From contig NZ_JBHRXI010000001.1 of assembly GCF_042648365.1 (NCBI RefSeq), positions 496,001-560,000 on the forward strand: a stretch of 64,000 nucleotides of DNA. The letters are read 5' to 3'. Positions 27,874 through 40,931 of the stretch are shown one piece after another (position 1 is the first letter of the stretch; the number at the start of each line of letters is the position of its first letter). This DNA is from Lutimaribacter_A marinistellae. Its GTDB lineage: Bacteria > Pseudomonadota > Alphaproteobacteria > Rhodobacterales > Rhodobacteraceae. Below the pieces are notes generated by a model, which saw only the letters and a list, made by a program, of their open reading frames with translations, did no database searches and had not been told where the DNA came from. A program made the translations under genes and the position numbers.

Positions 27874-29877
27874 CACCCGCGGCCGCCCACTGGCCTCGAC
27901 CGTCAGCATCGCCTCGACGAACACTTCGCGTGCTTCGATCTGCGCAGTTCTCACATCCCGCTCCAGGCTCACCCGGATCTCTTCGGCCCCCGCTGCGCGC
28001 GCCTCACGCTCGGCGTCTTCGCGCAGAGCCGCCTCCAAGGTCGCCAGCGCCATGTCGGAGGTTTGGAAATCTTCGGGCCCGCTTTCCAGATGCACGCGAT
28101 AGCGCCCTTCGGCAGGCGAGGTCACGCTGCCACTGCGCTTTATGCGAACCCGCCCGACCACAGCGCCGATGGCATTGGCTACACCCGCATGTTCGGGCAG
28201 CACCATCCGGCAGCGCAACCGCTCGCCCACAGCCGGGTAATAGCTCGGGGCCGAGGCGCCCAGCCCCACCACCTCGACATTCACCGCCGCGTCCAGCGCA
28301 ATCAGGCCGCGATGCCCCGAAAGCCCGCGCCGCAGCAGAACATGCCGGGCCAACTCTTCGGGTGGCAGGCCGAACACATCGCCCTCTTCGGCAAAAACAG
28401 TCTCTAACAGGGCCAAACCGGTCTGTTCCGTGATCTGGTCAAGGATCATCCGGGCCAGCGCCTCGACACCGCCGGCCAAGCGCTCGCCGCTCCCCACACG
28501 CTTGCGTGCGACCAGTTCCAGCGCCTTTCTGGCCGCCACCCCATCCCAGCTATCGAGACGACCCAGAACATGGCTGGCATCCGACGGTGTCACCCCCGAA
28601 ACCTGCACCAGCCCGCGATCGACCAGCCGCGCCAGCGCCCCATGTTCCAGCCGTGTCCGTAACACCTCTCCCAGCGGCATCACGGCTCTCCCCAGCCGCG
28701 CCAGCAGGCCCGCCTCGCGCGCGCCGATCCCCTCGGCCGATACGCCCGGAACCGCACGTGCGAACCGCGCGTCATGCTCTCCCGGCACGGTAGAGCGCAG
28801 CTGCGCGTCGAGTGCATCATGCACCAACTCCGGCGCGTCCACCGCGATCAGCGAAACCGGCAGCACCCGGCGCGGACCAAGAGTTATACCGCCCGCCAAC
28901 CCCTCGGTCACGACATGCACCTGGCTGTCGCCGCCCAAGCCGTGCGTGCGCATCGCCACCGCCTCGACCATCGTGCGGAACCCGCCGACACGGGCGCCAT
29001 TCGGGTCTATTGCTGGCTTTCCGCCCCGGATCAGCGCCACATCCGTCGTCGTTCCGCCGATATCCGAGACCAGCGCATCCTTGACCCCGGTAAGCCAGCG
29101 CGCCCCGACGATCGAGGCCGCAGGCCCGCTCAGGATCGTTTCGATCGGACGCTCCCGCGCTTGTTCCGCGCTCATCAACGCCCCGTCGCCCCGCACCACC
29201 ATCAAAGGAGCGTTGACGCCGATTTCGTCCAGAACATCCTGCGCGCGCCCAATCAGCCTGTCGATCATCCCGATCAGCCGCGCGTTCAGCACCGCCGTCA
29301 CCGCCCGCTTGGGCCCGTTCAGCCGCGCCGACAGCTGGTGCGAACAGGTCACCGGGCGTTTCGTTACCTCGGTGATGATCCGTGCGGCCTCCAACTCATG
29401 CGCCGGATTCCGCGTGGCGAACTGCGCCGCGACCGCATAGCCCGAAACACCGGATTCAGTCTCTAAAAAGGCCTTCAGCCGCTTCAGGTCCAGCGGGGCC
29501 ACCTCGTTGCCCGCATGGGAATGCCCGCCCCCGATCACCAACGCCGGATCGCCCTTCAGCGCCTCCGACAGACCGTGCCGGTCCAGATCACTCTCGCGAA
29601 AACCGATATAGATCAGCGCCACGCGCCCGCCCTGCCCCTCCACCAGCGCATTGGTTGCCAAGGTGGTGGACAGCGCGGCCAAGCCAACGTCCTCCGGCGT
29701 GACGCCCGCTGCGGTCAAGACCGAGCGCACCGCCTCGCCTACACCACGCGCCAGGTCATCGCGCGTCGTCAACGCCTTGGCCGAGGCGACGACCTTCTCC
29801 TCGTCGCGCACCAACACTGCATCCGTATAGGTTCCGCCCGTATCGACCCCAAGCGCCAGCGCCATCCGCCCCTCCAT
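27862..29877 (-). CDS. Hydantoinase/oxoprolinase family protein (HyuA-like)
   Basis: This 671-residue ATPase belongs to the HyuA/OplA family, ATP-dependent enzymes acting on hydantoins, 5-oxoproline or similar rings. The N-terminal phosphate-binding loop is GVDTGGTYTDAVLV. A second nucleotide-site motif lies in SDIGGTTTDVALIRGGKPA. The single-polypeptide length fits the HyuA half; no HyuB-like partner is next to it. The queG gene lies 52 bases upstream in the same direction. Substrate cannot be read from the sequence. Confidence 0.88.
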   Translation of the reverse strand: MEGRMALALGVDTGGTYTDAVLVRDEEKVVASAKALTTRDDLARGVGEAVRSVLTAAGVTPEDVGLAALSTTLATNALVEGQGGRVALIYIGFRESDLDRHGLSEALKGDPALVIGGGHSHAGNEVAPLDLKRLKAFLETESGVSGYAVAAQFATRNPAHELEAARIITEVTKRPVTCSHQLSARLNGPKRAVTAVLNARLIGMIDRLIGRAQDVLDEIGVNAPLMVVRGDGALMSAEQARERPIETILSGPAASIVGARWLTGVKDALVSDIGGTTTDVALIRGGKPAIDPNGARVGGFRTMVEAVAMRTHGLGGDSQVHVVTEGLAGGITLGPRRVLPVSLIAVDAPELVHDALDAQLRSTVPGEHDARFARAVPGVSAEGIGAREAGLLARLGRAVMPLGEVLRTRLEHGALARLVDRGLVQVSGVTPSDASHVLGRLDSWDGVAARKALELVARKRVGSGERLAGGVEALARMILDQITEQTGLALLETVFAEEGDVFGLPPEELARHVLLRRGLSGHRGLIALDAAVNVEVVGLGASAPSYYPAVGERLRCRMVLPEHAGVANAIGAVVGRVRIKRSGSVTSPAEGRYRVHLESGPEDFQTSDMALATLEAALREDAEREARAAGAEEIRVSLERDVRTAQIEAREVFVEAMLTVEASGRPRVAEG

Positions 29878-29929
29878 CTGATCTCACCGGGGTTTAACCG
29901 CCCTGCGCCGCCCGTCCAGCCTGTTTGCG

Positions 29930-30961
29930 TCACTCCGGCAGTCGTTCCAGCGCCCAGCGCGCCGCATCGGCAACCGTCGCGTCGGGATCGTCCAGCAGAG
30001 CCTGCGCAGCCGACCGCAGCGCCGCCTCTCCCGAATTGCCGATCGCGTAAAGAACATTGCGCACGAATCGGTCGCGCCCGATCCGTTTGATCGGCGAGCC
30101 CGAGAACCGCGCCCGGAACGCCGCATCATCCAGTGCGGCCAGTTCCGCCAGTGGCGGCGCCTCCAGCCCCTCGCGGGCGGCATAGCGCATGTCACTTGCC
30201 GCCACGGCAAACTTGTTCCACGGACAGGCCGCCAGGCAATCGTCGCAGCCATAGATCCTGTTACCCATGCGGGCACGCAGCTCGGGCTCTACCGGGCCTT
30301 TATGCTCGATCGTCAGGTAGGATATGCACCGTCGCGCATCCAGTTGGTACGGCGCAGGAAAGGCATCGGTCGGACAGGCGTCCAGACAGGCCCGGCACGA
30401 TCCGCAATGATCGCTCTCCGCCATGTCCACCGGCAGGTCGAGCGTGGTAAAAACAGACCCTAAAAAGGCCCAGTTCCCCCACTCGCGGCTCAAAAGGTTC
30501 GTATGCTTTCCCTGCCAGCCCAGCCCCGCCGCCTGCCCCAGCGCCTTCTCCGGCACCGGCGCGGTATCGACAAAGACCTTCACCTCGCCGCCCGCCTGGG
30601 CGATCAGCCAGCGCGCCAGCCGCTTCAGGCGCTTCTTGACCAGGTCATGATAATCCTTGCCCCGCGCATAGACCGAAACCGCCCCCCGCTCCGGCAGACC
30701 GACAGCCGCCATGGGGTCCACATCGGAGGTATAGCTCTCGGCCAGCATGATGACGGATCGCGCCTCGGGCCACAGCGCGGCCGGATCGCCCCGCCAGTGC
30801 ATCCGCTCGGCCATCCAGCCCATCTGCCCGTGATACCCGGCCTCTACAAAGGCCCGCAGCCGGTCCGGCACCTCCGGTACGTCCCACGGGCGGCAAATGC
30901 GCGCGGCAACGAATCCTTCCTCCAGCGCCTGCGCAACCAGCCGGTCCTTCAGCCCCTGCAT
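29930..30961 (-). CDS. queG: Epoxyqueuosine reductase QueG
   Basis: QueG reduces epoxyqueuosine to queuosine in tRNA anticodons, using cobalamin and two [4Fe-4S] clusters. The 343 residues contain two cluster motifs, CGSCRACLDACPTDAF and GCDDCLAACPWNKFA, near the middle. An N-terminal corrinoid-binding domain precedes them, and the C-terminal part has HEAT-like repeats (EAALRSAAQALLDDPD). The length matches family. It is followed at 52 bases by the hydantoinase gene in the same direction and preceded by an intergenic hairpin downstream of the GST gene. Confidence 0.94.
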   Translation of the reverse strand: MQGLKDRLVAQALEEGFVAARICRPWDVPEVPDRLRAFVEAGYHGQMGWMAERMHWRGDPAALWPEARSVIMLAESYTSDVDPMAAVGLPERGAVSVYARGKDYHDLVKKRLKRLARWLIAQAGGEVKVFVDTAPVPEKALGQAAGLGWQGKHTNLLSREWGNWAFLGSVFTTLDLPVDMAESDHCGSCRACLDACPTDAFPAPYQLDARRCISYLTIEHKGPVEPELRARMGNRIYGCDDCLAACPWNKFAVAASDMRYAAREGLEAPPLAELAALDDAAFRARFSGSPIKRIGRDRFVRNVLYAIGNSGEAALRSAAQALLDDPDATVADAARWALERLPE

Positions 30962-31005
30962 GCCTTCCTCTTGCCCAAAATATCCTCGGGGGGAGGCCGA
31001 AGGCC

Positions 31006-31024
31006 GGGGGGCAGACAGCCCCCC
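31006..31024 (-). terminator. GC hairpin between GST and queG
   Basis: GGGGGGC (31006-31012) pairs perfectly with GCCCCCC (31018-31024) over a five-base AGACA loop. It lies 16 bases past the stop codon of the leftward GST gene and inside a GC-rich stretch; the CCCAAAATATCCTCGGGG sequence nearby (about 30974-30991) looks like a common roseobacter intergenic sequence, by recollection. It is plausibly a terminator for GST, though no U tract directly follows. Confidence 0.5.
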
Positions 31025-31039
31025 TCCCCGTTCGGCATC

Positions 31040-31705
31040 TCAGAAATCCAGGTCGGCATAATGCGCCGGCGGGCGAAACCCGGGGATCTGGTCGGCCAGG
31101 ATAGAGCGGAAGGCCGGGCGCGACTTGATCTTCGCATACCAGTCCTTGACCACTGCCTGCCGGTTCCAATCGACATCCGAGATGTAATCCAGCGACGACA
31201 GATGCGCCGCCGCCGCGAAATCGGCCAGCGTCATCGCGTCCCCGGCCAACCACCGCCGCTGGTCCAGCAGCCACGCCATGTAGTCGAGGTGATACTTGAT
31301 CGCCCGCGCGCCCTCCTTGACGTTCCGGCTGTCGGGATAGCCCTCGCCGGTCACCTTCTTGTTGACCCGCTCGTAGAGCAACTTGGCCGTGACCTCGTTG
31401 TGGAACTTGTCGTCGAACCACCCCACCAGCCGGCGCACCTCGTAACGCGCCTCGGGATCGCGCGGCATCAGGGCCGGGTCAGGGCGCGTCTCTTCGATGT
31501 ACTCGCAGATCGCCGCGCTTTCGGCCAGCATCTTGCCGTCAAGCCGCAGCACCGGAACCTTGGCCGCCGGGTTGCGGCGCAGGAAATCGGTGTCCTTTTC
31601 CCAGTACCGCTCTTCGACCAGTTCCACCTCGATCTTCTTCTCGGCGAGGCTCAACCTGACCTTGCGGCAGAAGGGGGAAAGGGGAACGTGGAAAAGGCGC
31701 GCCAT
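31040..31705 (-). CDS. Glutathione S-transferase family protein
   Basis: This 221-residue protein has the thioredoxin-like N-terminal domain (MARLFHVPLSPFCRKVRLSL, with the CxxC-like position as FCRK) and LRLDGKMLAESAAICEYIEE near residue 60, followed by an all-helical C-terminal domain. That is the usual GST layout. GSTs conjugate or reduce small electrophiles; the class (beta, zeta or other) is uncertain. The ATG at 31705 is chosen over a start nine codons upstream. Confidence 0.9.
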   Translation of the reverse strand: MARLFHVPLSPFCRKVRLSLAEKKIEVELVEERYWEKDTDFLRRNPAAKVPVLRLDGKMLAESAAICEYIEETRPDPALMPRDPEARYEVRRLVGWFDDKFHNEVTAKLLYERVNKKVTGEGYPDSRNVKEGARAIKYHLDYMAWLLDQRRWLAGDAMTLADFAAAAHLSSLDYISDVDWNRQAVVKDWYAKIKSRPAFRSILADQIPGFRPPAHYADLDF

Positions 31706-31762
31706 GATGATCCGTCTGATACCTGATACCAAACGAGGAATAGACCCGTGTGGCCCCTGTTT

Positions 31763-32494
31763 TCAATCCTCGAAACACGCCGCGCGCCCGTCTGCGCGAA
31801 TGGTGGCCGCCCCGTCCATGATCGACGCGGCCCGCTTGCGCACAAAGTTCGACGGGTTCGCCGCGGATCTCTCCTTGGGATTGGGCAGCACCGCGGCCAG
31901 CCGCGCGGCCTGTGTCGGCGTCAGCTCGGCGGCACTCACGCCAAAGGCCTTCTGCGCCGCCGCCTCGACGCCAAAAACGCCCTCACCCATCTCGGCCACG
32001 TTCAGATAGACCTCCAGGATCCGCCGCTTGGTCCAGACCGCCTCCACCGCCGGGGTGATCGCAGTCTCCAGCGCCTTGCGCACCCAGCTGCGCCCCTGCC
32101 ACAGGAACACGTTCTTGACAGTCTGCTGACTCAGGGTCGAGGCACCCCGGTTCGATCCTTCGTCGATCGCGGCACGGATCGCGGCCACGTCGAATCCCCA
32201 GTGCAGACAGAAATTGGCATCCTCCGCCGCCACGACCGAGCGTAGCATCACCGGTGCCATCTCCTCCGCCGGAACCCAGTCGCGTTCCAGCGGGCCGTAC
32301 ATGGAATAGGCTTTCCACATCGTGTGCGTGACCGGAGGGTTCACGACCGCGAACAGCAGGACCAGCAACATGACGCCCACGATCAGGATCGTCATGCTCC
32401 GCAGGGCCAGGAACCCCAGCCAGCCCAACACTCCGCGCCTGCGCCCCTTGGCCGGTTTCGCCTTTCCGCTGGTCTTCTTCGCTGCTCTTGCCAT
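31763..32494 (-). CDS. mtgA: Monofunctional biosynthetic peptidoglycan transglycosylase MtgA
   Basis: MtgA is an inner-membrane enzyme that polymerises lipid II into glycan strands without a transpeptidase domain. The 243 residues have one hydrophobic helix near residues 30-50. The GT51 signatures follow: EDANFCLHWGFD, then GASTLSQQTVKNVFLWQGRS with the conserved Glu-containing region, and VYLNVAEMGEGVFGVEAAAQ. The ATG at 32494 is used; a TTG six bases upstream is also possible. It stands next to the GST gene, in the same direction. Confidence 0.93.
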   Translation of the reverse strand: MARAAKKTSGKAKPAKGRRRGVLGWLGFLALRSMTILIVGVMLLVLLFAVVNPPVTHTMWKAYSMYGPLERDWVPAEEMAPVMLRSVVAAEDANFCLHWGFDVAAIRAAIDEGSNRGASTLSQQTVKNVFLWQGRSWVRKALETAITPAVEAVWTKRRILEVYLNVAEMGEGVFGVEAAAQKAFGVSAAELTPTQAARLAAVLPNPKERSAANPSNFVRKRAASIMDGAATIRADGRAACFED

Positions 32495-32614
32495 GGGCAA
32501 TCTATAGGCCAGCGCGCCCGGCCCTCAAACCTCTGATTTCTGCTCTGCGGCGTGTGGGACTCACGCATCCGTGATACAATTACGTTACGTCAATCAAGTC
32601 TGGGGGGACAACTG

Positions 32615-33127
32615 ATGCCGTTCATCAAGAATTGCCAACTGCTTGTGACGAGTTCCATTATTCTTTGTTTTTCAACACTTTCCCTTGCCGGCGACACCGC
32701 AAAGGAAGGCGCTATCGACTTCTCTTTCAACGGGACAGGACAGGGCAGCGTCCTTCCGGCGTCGAACGACACCATGCAGATCAACTACGAGACCAGCGGT
32801 CTTGCAGGTGCGCCCGATCAGGCCGGCCCGAACCAGTTGGGGGGAATGCACTGTATCGGGGCGGTGACCGTCATGGGCGGGACGTTCGACAACGAAAGCG
32901 GGCTCTGCACCGTCTCCTACGCGGATGGCAGCAAGACCGTCACCCATTACTCCGGCGCGGGGACTCTCGGTGCCACCGCAACCGGCGACTGGACCTACCT
33001 CGGGGGGACCGGTCAGTTCGAGGGTATCACGGGCGGCGGCACGTGGTCCCGGATCAGCGGCCCACCCCCGGGTGAGGGCATACTGGTGTCCCGGACCAGC
33101 ATTACCGGAACCTACACGCTGCCCTGA
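32615..33127 (+). CDS. Secreted protein of unknown function
   Basis: This 170-residue protein starts with a signal peptide (cleavage probably after LSLAG, about residue 25) and then a Gly/Thr-rich beta-type mature part with DFSFNGTGQGSVLP and GTGQFEGITGGGTWSRISG. The latter is reminiscent of allene oxide cyclase- or dirigent-like beta barrels; I do not recognise a named family with confidence. A GGGGGGA ribosome-binding stretch precedes the ATG. The GYD gene starts 39 bases after its stop, so the two are probably one unit. Overall character suggests an envelope or periplasmic protein. Confidence 0.75.
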   Translation: MPFIKNCQLLVTSSIILCFSTLSLAGDTAKEGAIDFSFNGTGQGSVLPASNDTMQINYETSGLAGAPDQAGPNQLGGMHCIGAVTVMGGTFDNESGLCTVSYADGSKTVTHYSGAGTLGATATGDWTYLGGTGQFEGITGGGTWSRISGPPPGEGILVSRTSITGTYTLP

Positions 33128-33165
33128 CCCGGGGTCGGATCCAACTGTTTGAGAGGGGGAAAGAC

Positions 33166-33498
33166 ATGGCACTTTACATGTGGATGGCGCGCTATACGCC
33201 CGCAGCGGCCAAGGCGATCGTCGAAGGCGACAGCAACCGCGAAGAAATGGCCCGACAAACCGTCGAGGCCGCAGGCGGCAAGCTGCTCGGTTTCTACGGC
33301 CTCATCGGTCAGGACTATCACGTCGCGTTGATCGCGGACATGCCCGGTGTGGGCGAGTATGTGGGCGTGGTCGTGACCGCCTCGATGGGCGGCGCCATCG
33401 AAAGCTTCAAGACCATCCCGATGTACGACATGGACGAGATGGACACGGTGCGCAAAACCCATCAGGCCCTGAAAGCCGTCTACAGCCCGCCAAGCTGA
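33166..33498 (+). CDS. GYD domain-containing protein
   Basis: This is a 110-residue small cytoplasmic protein with the GYD-domain pattern: MALYMWMARYTPAAAKAIVE at the start, then GFYGLIGQDYHVALIADMPG in the middle, which is the family's signature core. GYD proteins form dimeric ferredoxin-like folds with unknown roles. A GAGAGGGGGAAAG stretch supplies the ribosome-binding site. A perfect hairpin follows at 33507-33534. Confidence 0.82.
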   Translation: MALYMWMARYTPAAAKAIVEGDSNREEMARQTVEAAGGKLLGFYGLIGQDYHVALIADMPGVGEYVGVVVTASMGGAIESFKTIPMYDMDEMDTVRKTHQALKAVYSPPS

Positions 33499-33506
33499 AA
33501 CGAAAA

Positions 33507-33534
33507 GGCCCCGCCAACCTGCGTCGGCGGGGCC
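33507..33534. terminator. Bidirectional terminator between GYD gene and gltB
   Basis: GGCCCCGCC (33507-33515) and GGCGGGGCC (33526-33534) form a perfect nine-base stem with a ten-base loop. AAAA before and a short TTTCT after it give modest U tracts on both strands. It is between the convergent GYD and gltB stops, 8 and 22 bases away. Confidence 0.75.
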
Positions 33535-33556
33535 AGTTTCTGTCTCTAAACCGGGG

Positions 33557-38085
<4,529 letters not shown>

Positions 38086-38089
<4 letters not shown>

Positions 38090-38523
38090 TGGCTGTCTCC
38101 TTCATCAGAGGGGGCATAGATGGCTTCGACCTCGGCTTGGGTCATCTGCCGGCGTTCGCCCGCGAACGCATAGCCCTCGGGCTTCTTGTCAATGTATAGT
38201 TCCAGGCCCAGTCTGGCGCCGCCTGCATCGTCGAACAGGCCGGCCGCCATCTGCGTGTGGCCATGCATCTCGCCGGGCGCCGTGATCCGGTACCAAAGGG
38301 CCGATCCGCATTCCCCGCAAAACGCCCGCTCCGCCCAGTCGGACGAAACATAGGTTCTCACCGGTCCAAGCGCGGCATAGCCGGGCGCGACCGGGATGCT
38401 CATCAGCATCGAGCTTGTCCAGCGTCGGCACATGTCGCAATGGCACGCCCCGATCACCGCTTTCGTGGCCAGCGCCTCGACCGAAACCGCGCCGCACATG
38501 CATTGCCCCTGCAATTCAGTCAT
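38086..38523 (-). CDS. GFA (glutathione-dependent formaldehyde-activating) family protein
   Basis: This 145-residue protein has the zinc-binding cysteine layout of the GFA/CENP-V family: GQCMCGAVSVE, ACHCDMCRRWTSS and CGECGSALWYRI. The prototype accelerates S-hydroxymethylglutathione formation, but most members have unknown roles. It begins with ATGACT at 38523, overlapping the upstream gene by eight bases, and its stop overlaps gltB by four. So it is translationally coupled on both sides, which is unusual for glutamate synthase genes. Confidence 0.88.
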
Positions 38524-39073
38524 GCGCGTGGCCCCCGTGGCCATGCCCATGCCCGCCATGCGCCGCACCGTCGTAACCGCGCAGCTTTGCATAGGCCGTC
38601 AGTTGGGCTTCGGACAGAACCGGCGTGGTCGCCAGATGCGCCTTCAGATGAACCGCACGCAACTGCGCCAGCGCCTCGGCCGAAGCCGACAGTTGAGCGT
38701 CCAGCATCCCGGCATTGGCGTGGCCCATTCGGAACATCCTGCTCAGATGCTCTTCGGCCTCGACATATTCGGCGCCCAGCGCGCGCGCCTCGTTCTTCAT
38801 CCGGTCAAAGATCTCTTTCACCCGTGCGGCCTGCGCCTCGGACAACTCCAAGGCGTCGGACAACTCCAGCACATGCGCCGGACCGGGATAGCCGTTCAAC
38901 TCTGCCGGTTTCGCCAGACCCCAGCCCTGACCGTCCAGCAACGCTGCGACATCCTCGGCGGAAAGGCTTGCGATCTCGCGCCCCTCCTGCCCAGCATAGG
39001 GTTGGTCCGCCGCTTGCGCCCCACCGCACAGCAAAAGGAGCGCCGTTGCGAACATAGCCGTTGCCGCGTTCAT
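38516..39073 (-). CDS. Periplasmic Spy/CpxP-like protein with His-rich tail
   Basis: This 185-residue protein has a signal peptide (MNAATAMFATALLLLCGGAQ, cleaved about residue 22) and a helical body with LELSEAQAARVKEIFDRMK and TPVLSEAQLTAYAKLRGYDG. This resembles the LTxxQ pattern of Spy/CpxP and related heavy-metal resistance proteins. The C-terminus ends in a His/Gly cluster (GGHGHGHGGHAHD), so metal binding is likely. It overlaps the GFA gene by eight bases. It is preceded by about 190 bases with a 16-base direct repeat. The family call is inference from pattern. Confidence 0.65.
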   Translation of the reverse strand: MNAATAMFATALLLLCGGAQAADQPYAGQEGREIASLSAEDVAALLDGQGWGLAKPAELNGYPGPAHVLELSDALELSEAQAARVKEIFDRMKNEARALGAEYVEAEEHLSRMFRMGHANAGMLDAQLSASAEALAQLRAVHLKAHLATTPVLSEAQLTAYAKLRGYDGAAHGGHGHGHGGHAHD

Positions 39074-39202
39074 CGGTGTCTTCCTTTCTTCATTCTGCGG
39101 GTCAGCGAGCGTGACCTTTTCGGTTAACAGAGCCTTGCGGTCTCTGGACGGTGGCGATGCGCATTTGCGCGGTGGACGTTAACGAATGCGCCGTCCCGGT
39201 TT

Positions 39203-39250
39203 TGTACAAAACGGTCAATCGGCCCGTTTGAGCATGTACAAAACGGTCAA
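39203..39250. promoter_or_regulatory. 16-bp direct repeat, putative operator
   Basis: TGTACAAAACGGTCAA occurs twice, at 39203-39218 and 39235-39250, start to start 32 bases, close to three helical turns. The first copy is embedded in a 14-base palindrome GTTTTGTACAAAAC (39199-39212). It is between the gltD stop (39265) and the Spy-like gene start (39073). It is therefore placed to regulate the Spy-like/GFA/gltB unit. The shape suggests a two-site dimer operator, possibly for a TetR-type protein, but the factor is unknown. Confidence 0.5.
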
Positions 39251-39264
39251 AACGGCGGCCTTCC

Positions 39265-40701
39265 TCACTCTGCCGCCATTCCGGCGGCTGCTGTGTTGAA
39301 CCGGTCGATGATTGCCGCGGCACAGTCGCGCCCGTCACGGATCGCCCAGACGACAAGGCTGGCACCACGCACGATATCACCGATGGCATAGACACCTTCC
39401 ATCTCGGTCGCGCCGGTCTGGAATGCTGCCTTCACCGTTCCCCAGCGCGTCACCGGCAGCTCCGGCTGGCCAAACAGCGTGGGCAGGTCCTCGGGCTCGA
39501 AACCAAGCGCCTTGATGACCAGATCGGCCTCTTCGACATAATCGGCCCCCTCGATCACCTCGGGCATCTGCCGGCCGGTCGCATCCGGTTGGCCCAGGCG
39601 CATCTTCTGCACCATCACGCCGGAAACCCGATCATCGCCGGTAAAGCCCTTGGGCGCGGAAAGCCATTCAAAAACAACGCCTTCCTCTTCGGCGTTCTGC
39701 ACTTCGCGCTGGCTGCCCGGCATGTTCACACGGTCGCGGCGATAGAGGCACTTGACCGATTCCGCGCCCTGCCGGATCGAGGTCCGGACACAGTCCATCG
39801 CGGTGTCACCGCCGCCGATCACGACGACGCGCTTGCCTTCGGCGTTTAGCCGCCCGCTGTCGAATTCCTCCACCGCGTCGCCAAAGCTTTTACGATTGGA
39901 AGCCGTCAGGAAGTCGATCGCCTTCTCGATGCCCGGCAACCCGCTGCCCGGCATCTGCAGGTCGCGGCTCTTGTAGACGCCGGTGGCGATGATGATCGCG
40001 TCGTGCTTACCCCTGATTTCGTTGAACTTTTCGGCCGTCACGTCACAGTTCTGGACGAATTTGACTCCGCCCTGTTCCAGCTGATCGACGCGGCGCATCA
40101 CCACGTCCTTCTCCAGCTTGAAACCGGGAATGCCATAGGTCAGCAACCCGCCCGCGCGGTCATAGCGGTCATAGACAGTGACCTGAACGCCAGCACGGCG
40201 CAGCATGTCCGCCGCCGCCAGGCCACCGGGGCCCGCGCCGATAATGCCAACGCTCTCCGTGCGCTCCACTGCGGGCGCCGCCGGCTCGACCCAACCATTT
40301 TCCCACGCGGTATCGGTGATGTACTTCTCGACCGCGCCGATGGTCACCGTCCCGTGTCCCGACTGCTCGATCACGCAGTTGCCTTCACACAGCCGGTCCT
40401 GCGGACAGATGCGACCACAGATCTCGGGGAATGTGTTGGTCGCCTGGCTGATCTCAAACGCCTCTTCCAAACGCCCCTCGGCCGTCAGTCGCAGCCAGTC
40501 CGGAATATTGTTGTGCAGCGGGCAATGGCTCTGGCAGTAGGGTACCCCGCACTGGCTGCACCGGCTCGCCTGCTCCTTCGCCTTCTTGTCGGCATATTCG
40601 GCATAGATCTCATGAAAGTCCTGCCGCCGCTGCTCTGCCGAACGCTTCTCGGGCATGTCACGATCAATCTTGACGAACTTGAGCATCGGTTGCTTGGCCA
40701 C
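39265..40701 (-). CDS. gltD: Glutamate synthase (NADPH) small subunit GltD
   Basis: GltD takes electrons from NADPH through FAD and two [4Fe-4S] clusters and passes them to GltB. The 478 residues contain the N-terminal cysteine sets CSQCGVPYCQSHCPLHN and CPQDRLCEGNC. The FAD site GIIGAGPGGLAAADML is near residue 150, and the NADPH site VVVIGGGDTAMDCVRTS is near residue 280. It lies upstream of the small gene pair that precedes gltB, in the same direction. It diverges from uppP. Confidence 0.97.
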   Translation of the reverse strand: MAKQPMLKFVKIDRDMPEKRSAEQRRQDFHEIYAEYADKKAKEQASRCSQCGVPYCQSHCPLHNNIPDWLRLTAEGRLEEAFEISQATNTFPEICGRICPQDRLCEGNCVIEQSGHGTVTIGAVEKYITDTAWENGWVEPAAPAVERTESVGIIGAGPGGLAAADMLRRAGVQVTVYDRYDRAGGLLTYGIPGFKLEKDVVMRRVDQLEQGGVKFVQNCDVTAEKFNEIRGKHDAIIIATGVYKSRDLQMPGSGLPGIEKAIDFLTASNRKSFGDAVEEFDSGRLNAEGKRVVVIGGGDTAMDCVRTSIRQGAESVKCLYRRDRVNMPGSQREVQNAEEEGVVFEWLSAPKGFTGDDRVSGVMVQKMRLGQPDATGRQMPEVIEGADYVEEADLVIKALGFEPEDLPTLFGQPELPVTRWGTVKAAFQTGATEMEGVYAIGDIVRGASLVVWAIRDGRDCAAAIIDRFNTAAAGMAAE

Positions 40702-40931
40702 GGGTCATTCTCCATGAATTGGCGAGGTCGCGCAGCTTTACGGGACTGGGATTCAGATTAAAAGTCAGCAATACTGACCTTTATGGAAGAATTTTCAATC
40801 CCCATAGCAGAAAGCTGGAAAAAATGCCAGATTTTAGGTCCACTTCGGTCCTACTGACCCTCTTCCTTTTCCCACACAGGCGCTTATACCCGGGAACCGA
40901 AGACTCAGACCATCAGATCGGCGCGGCACGG

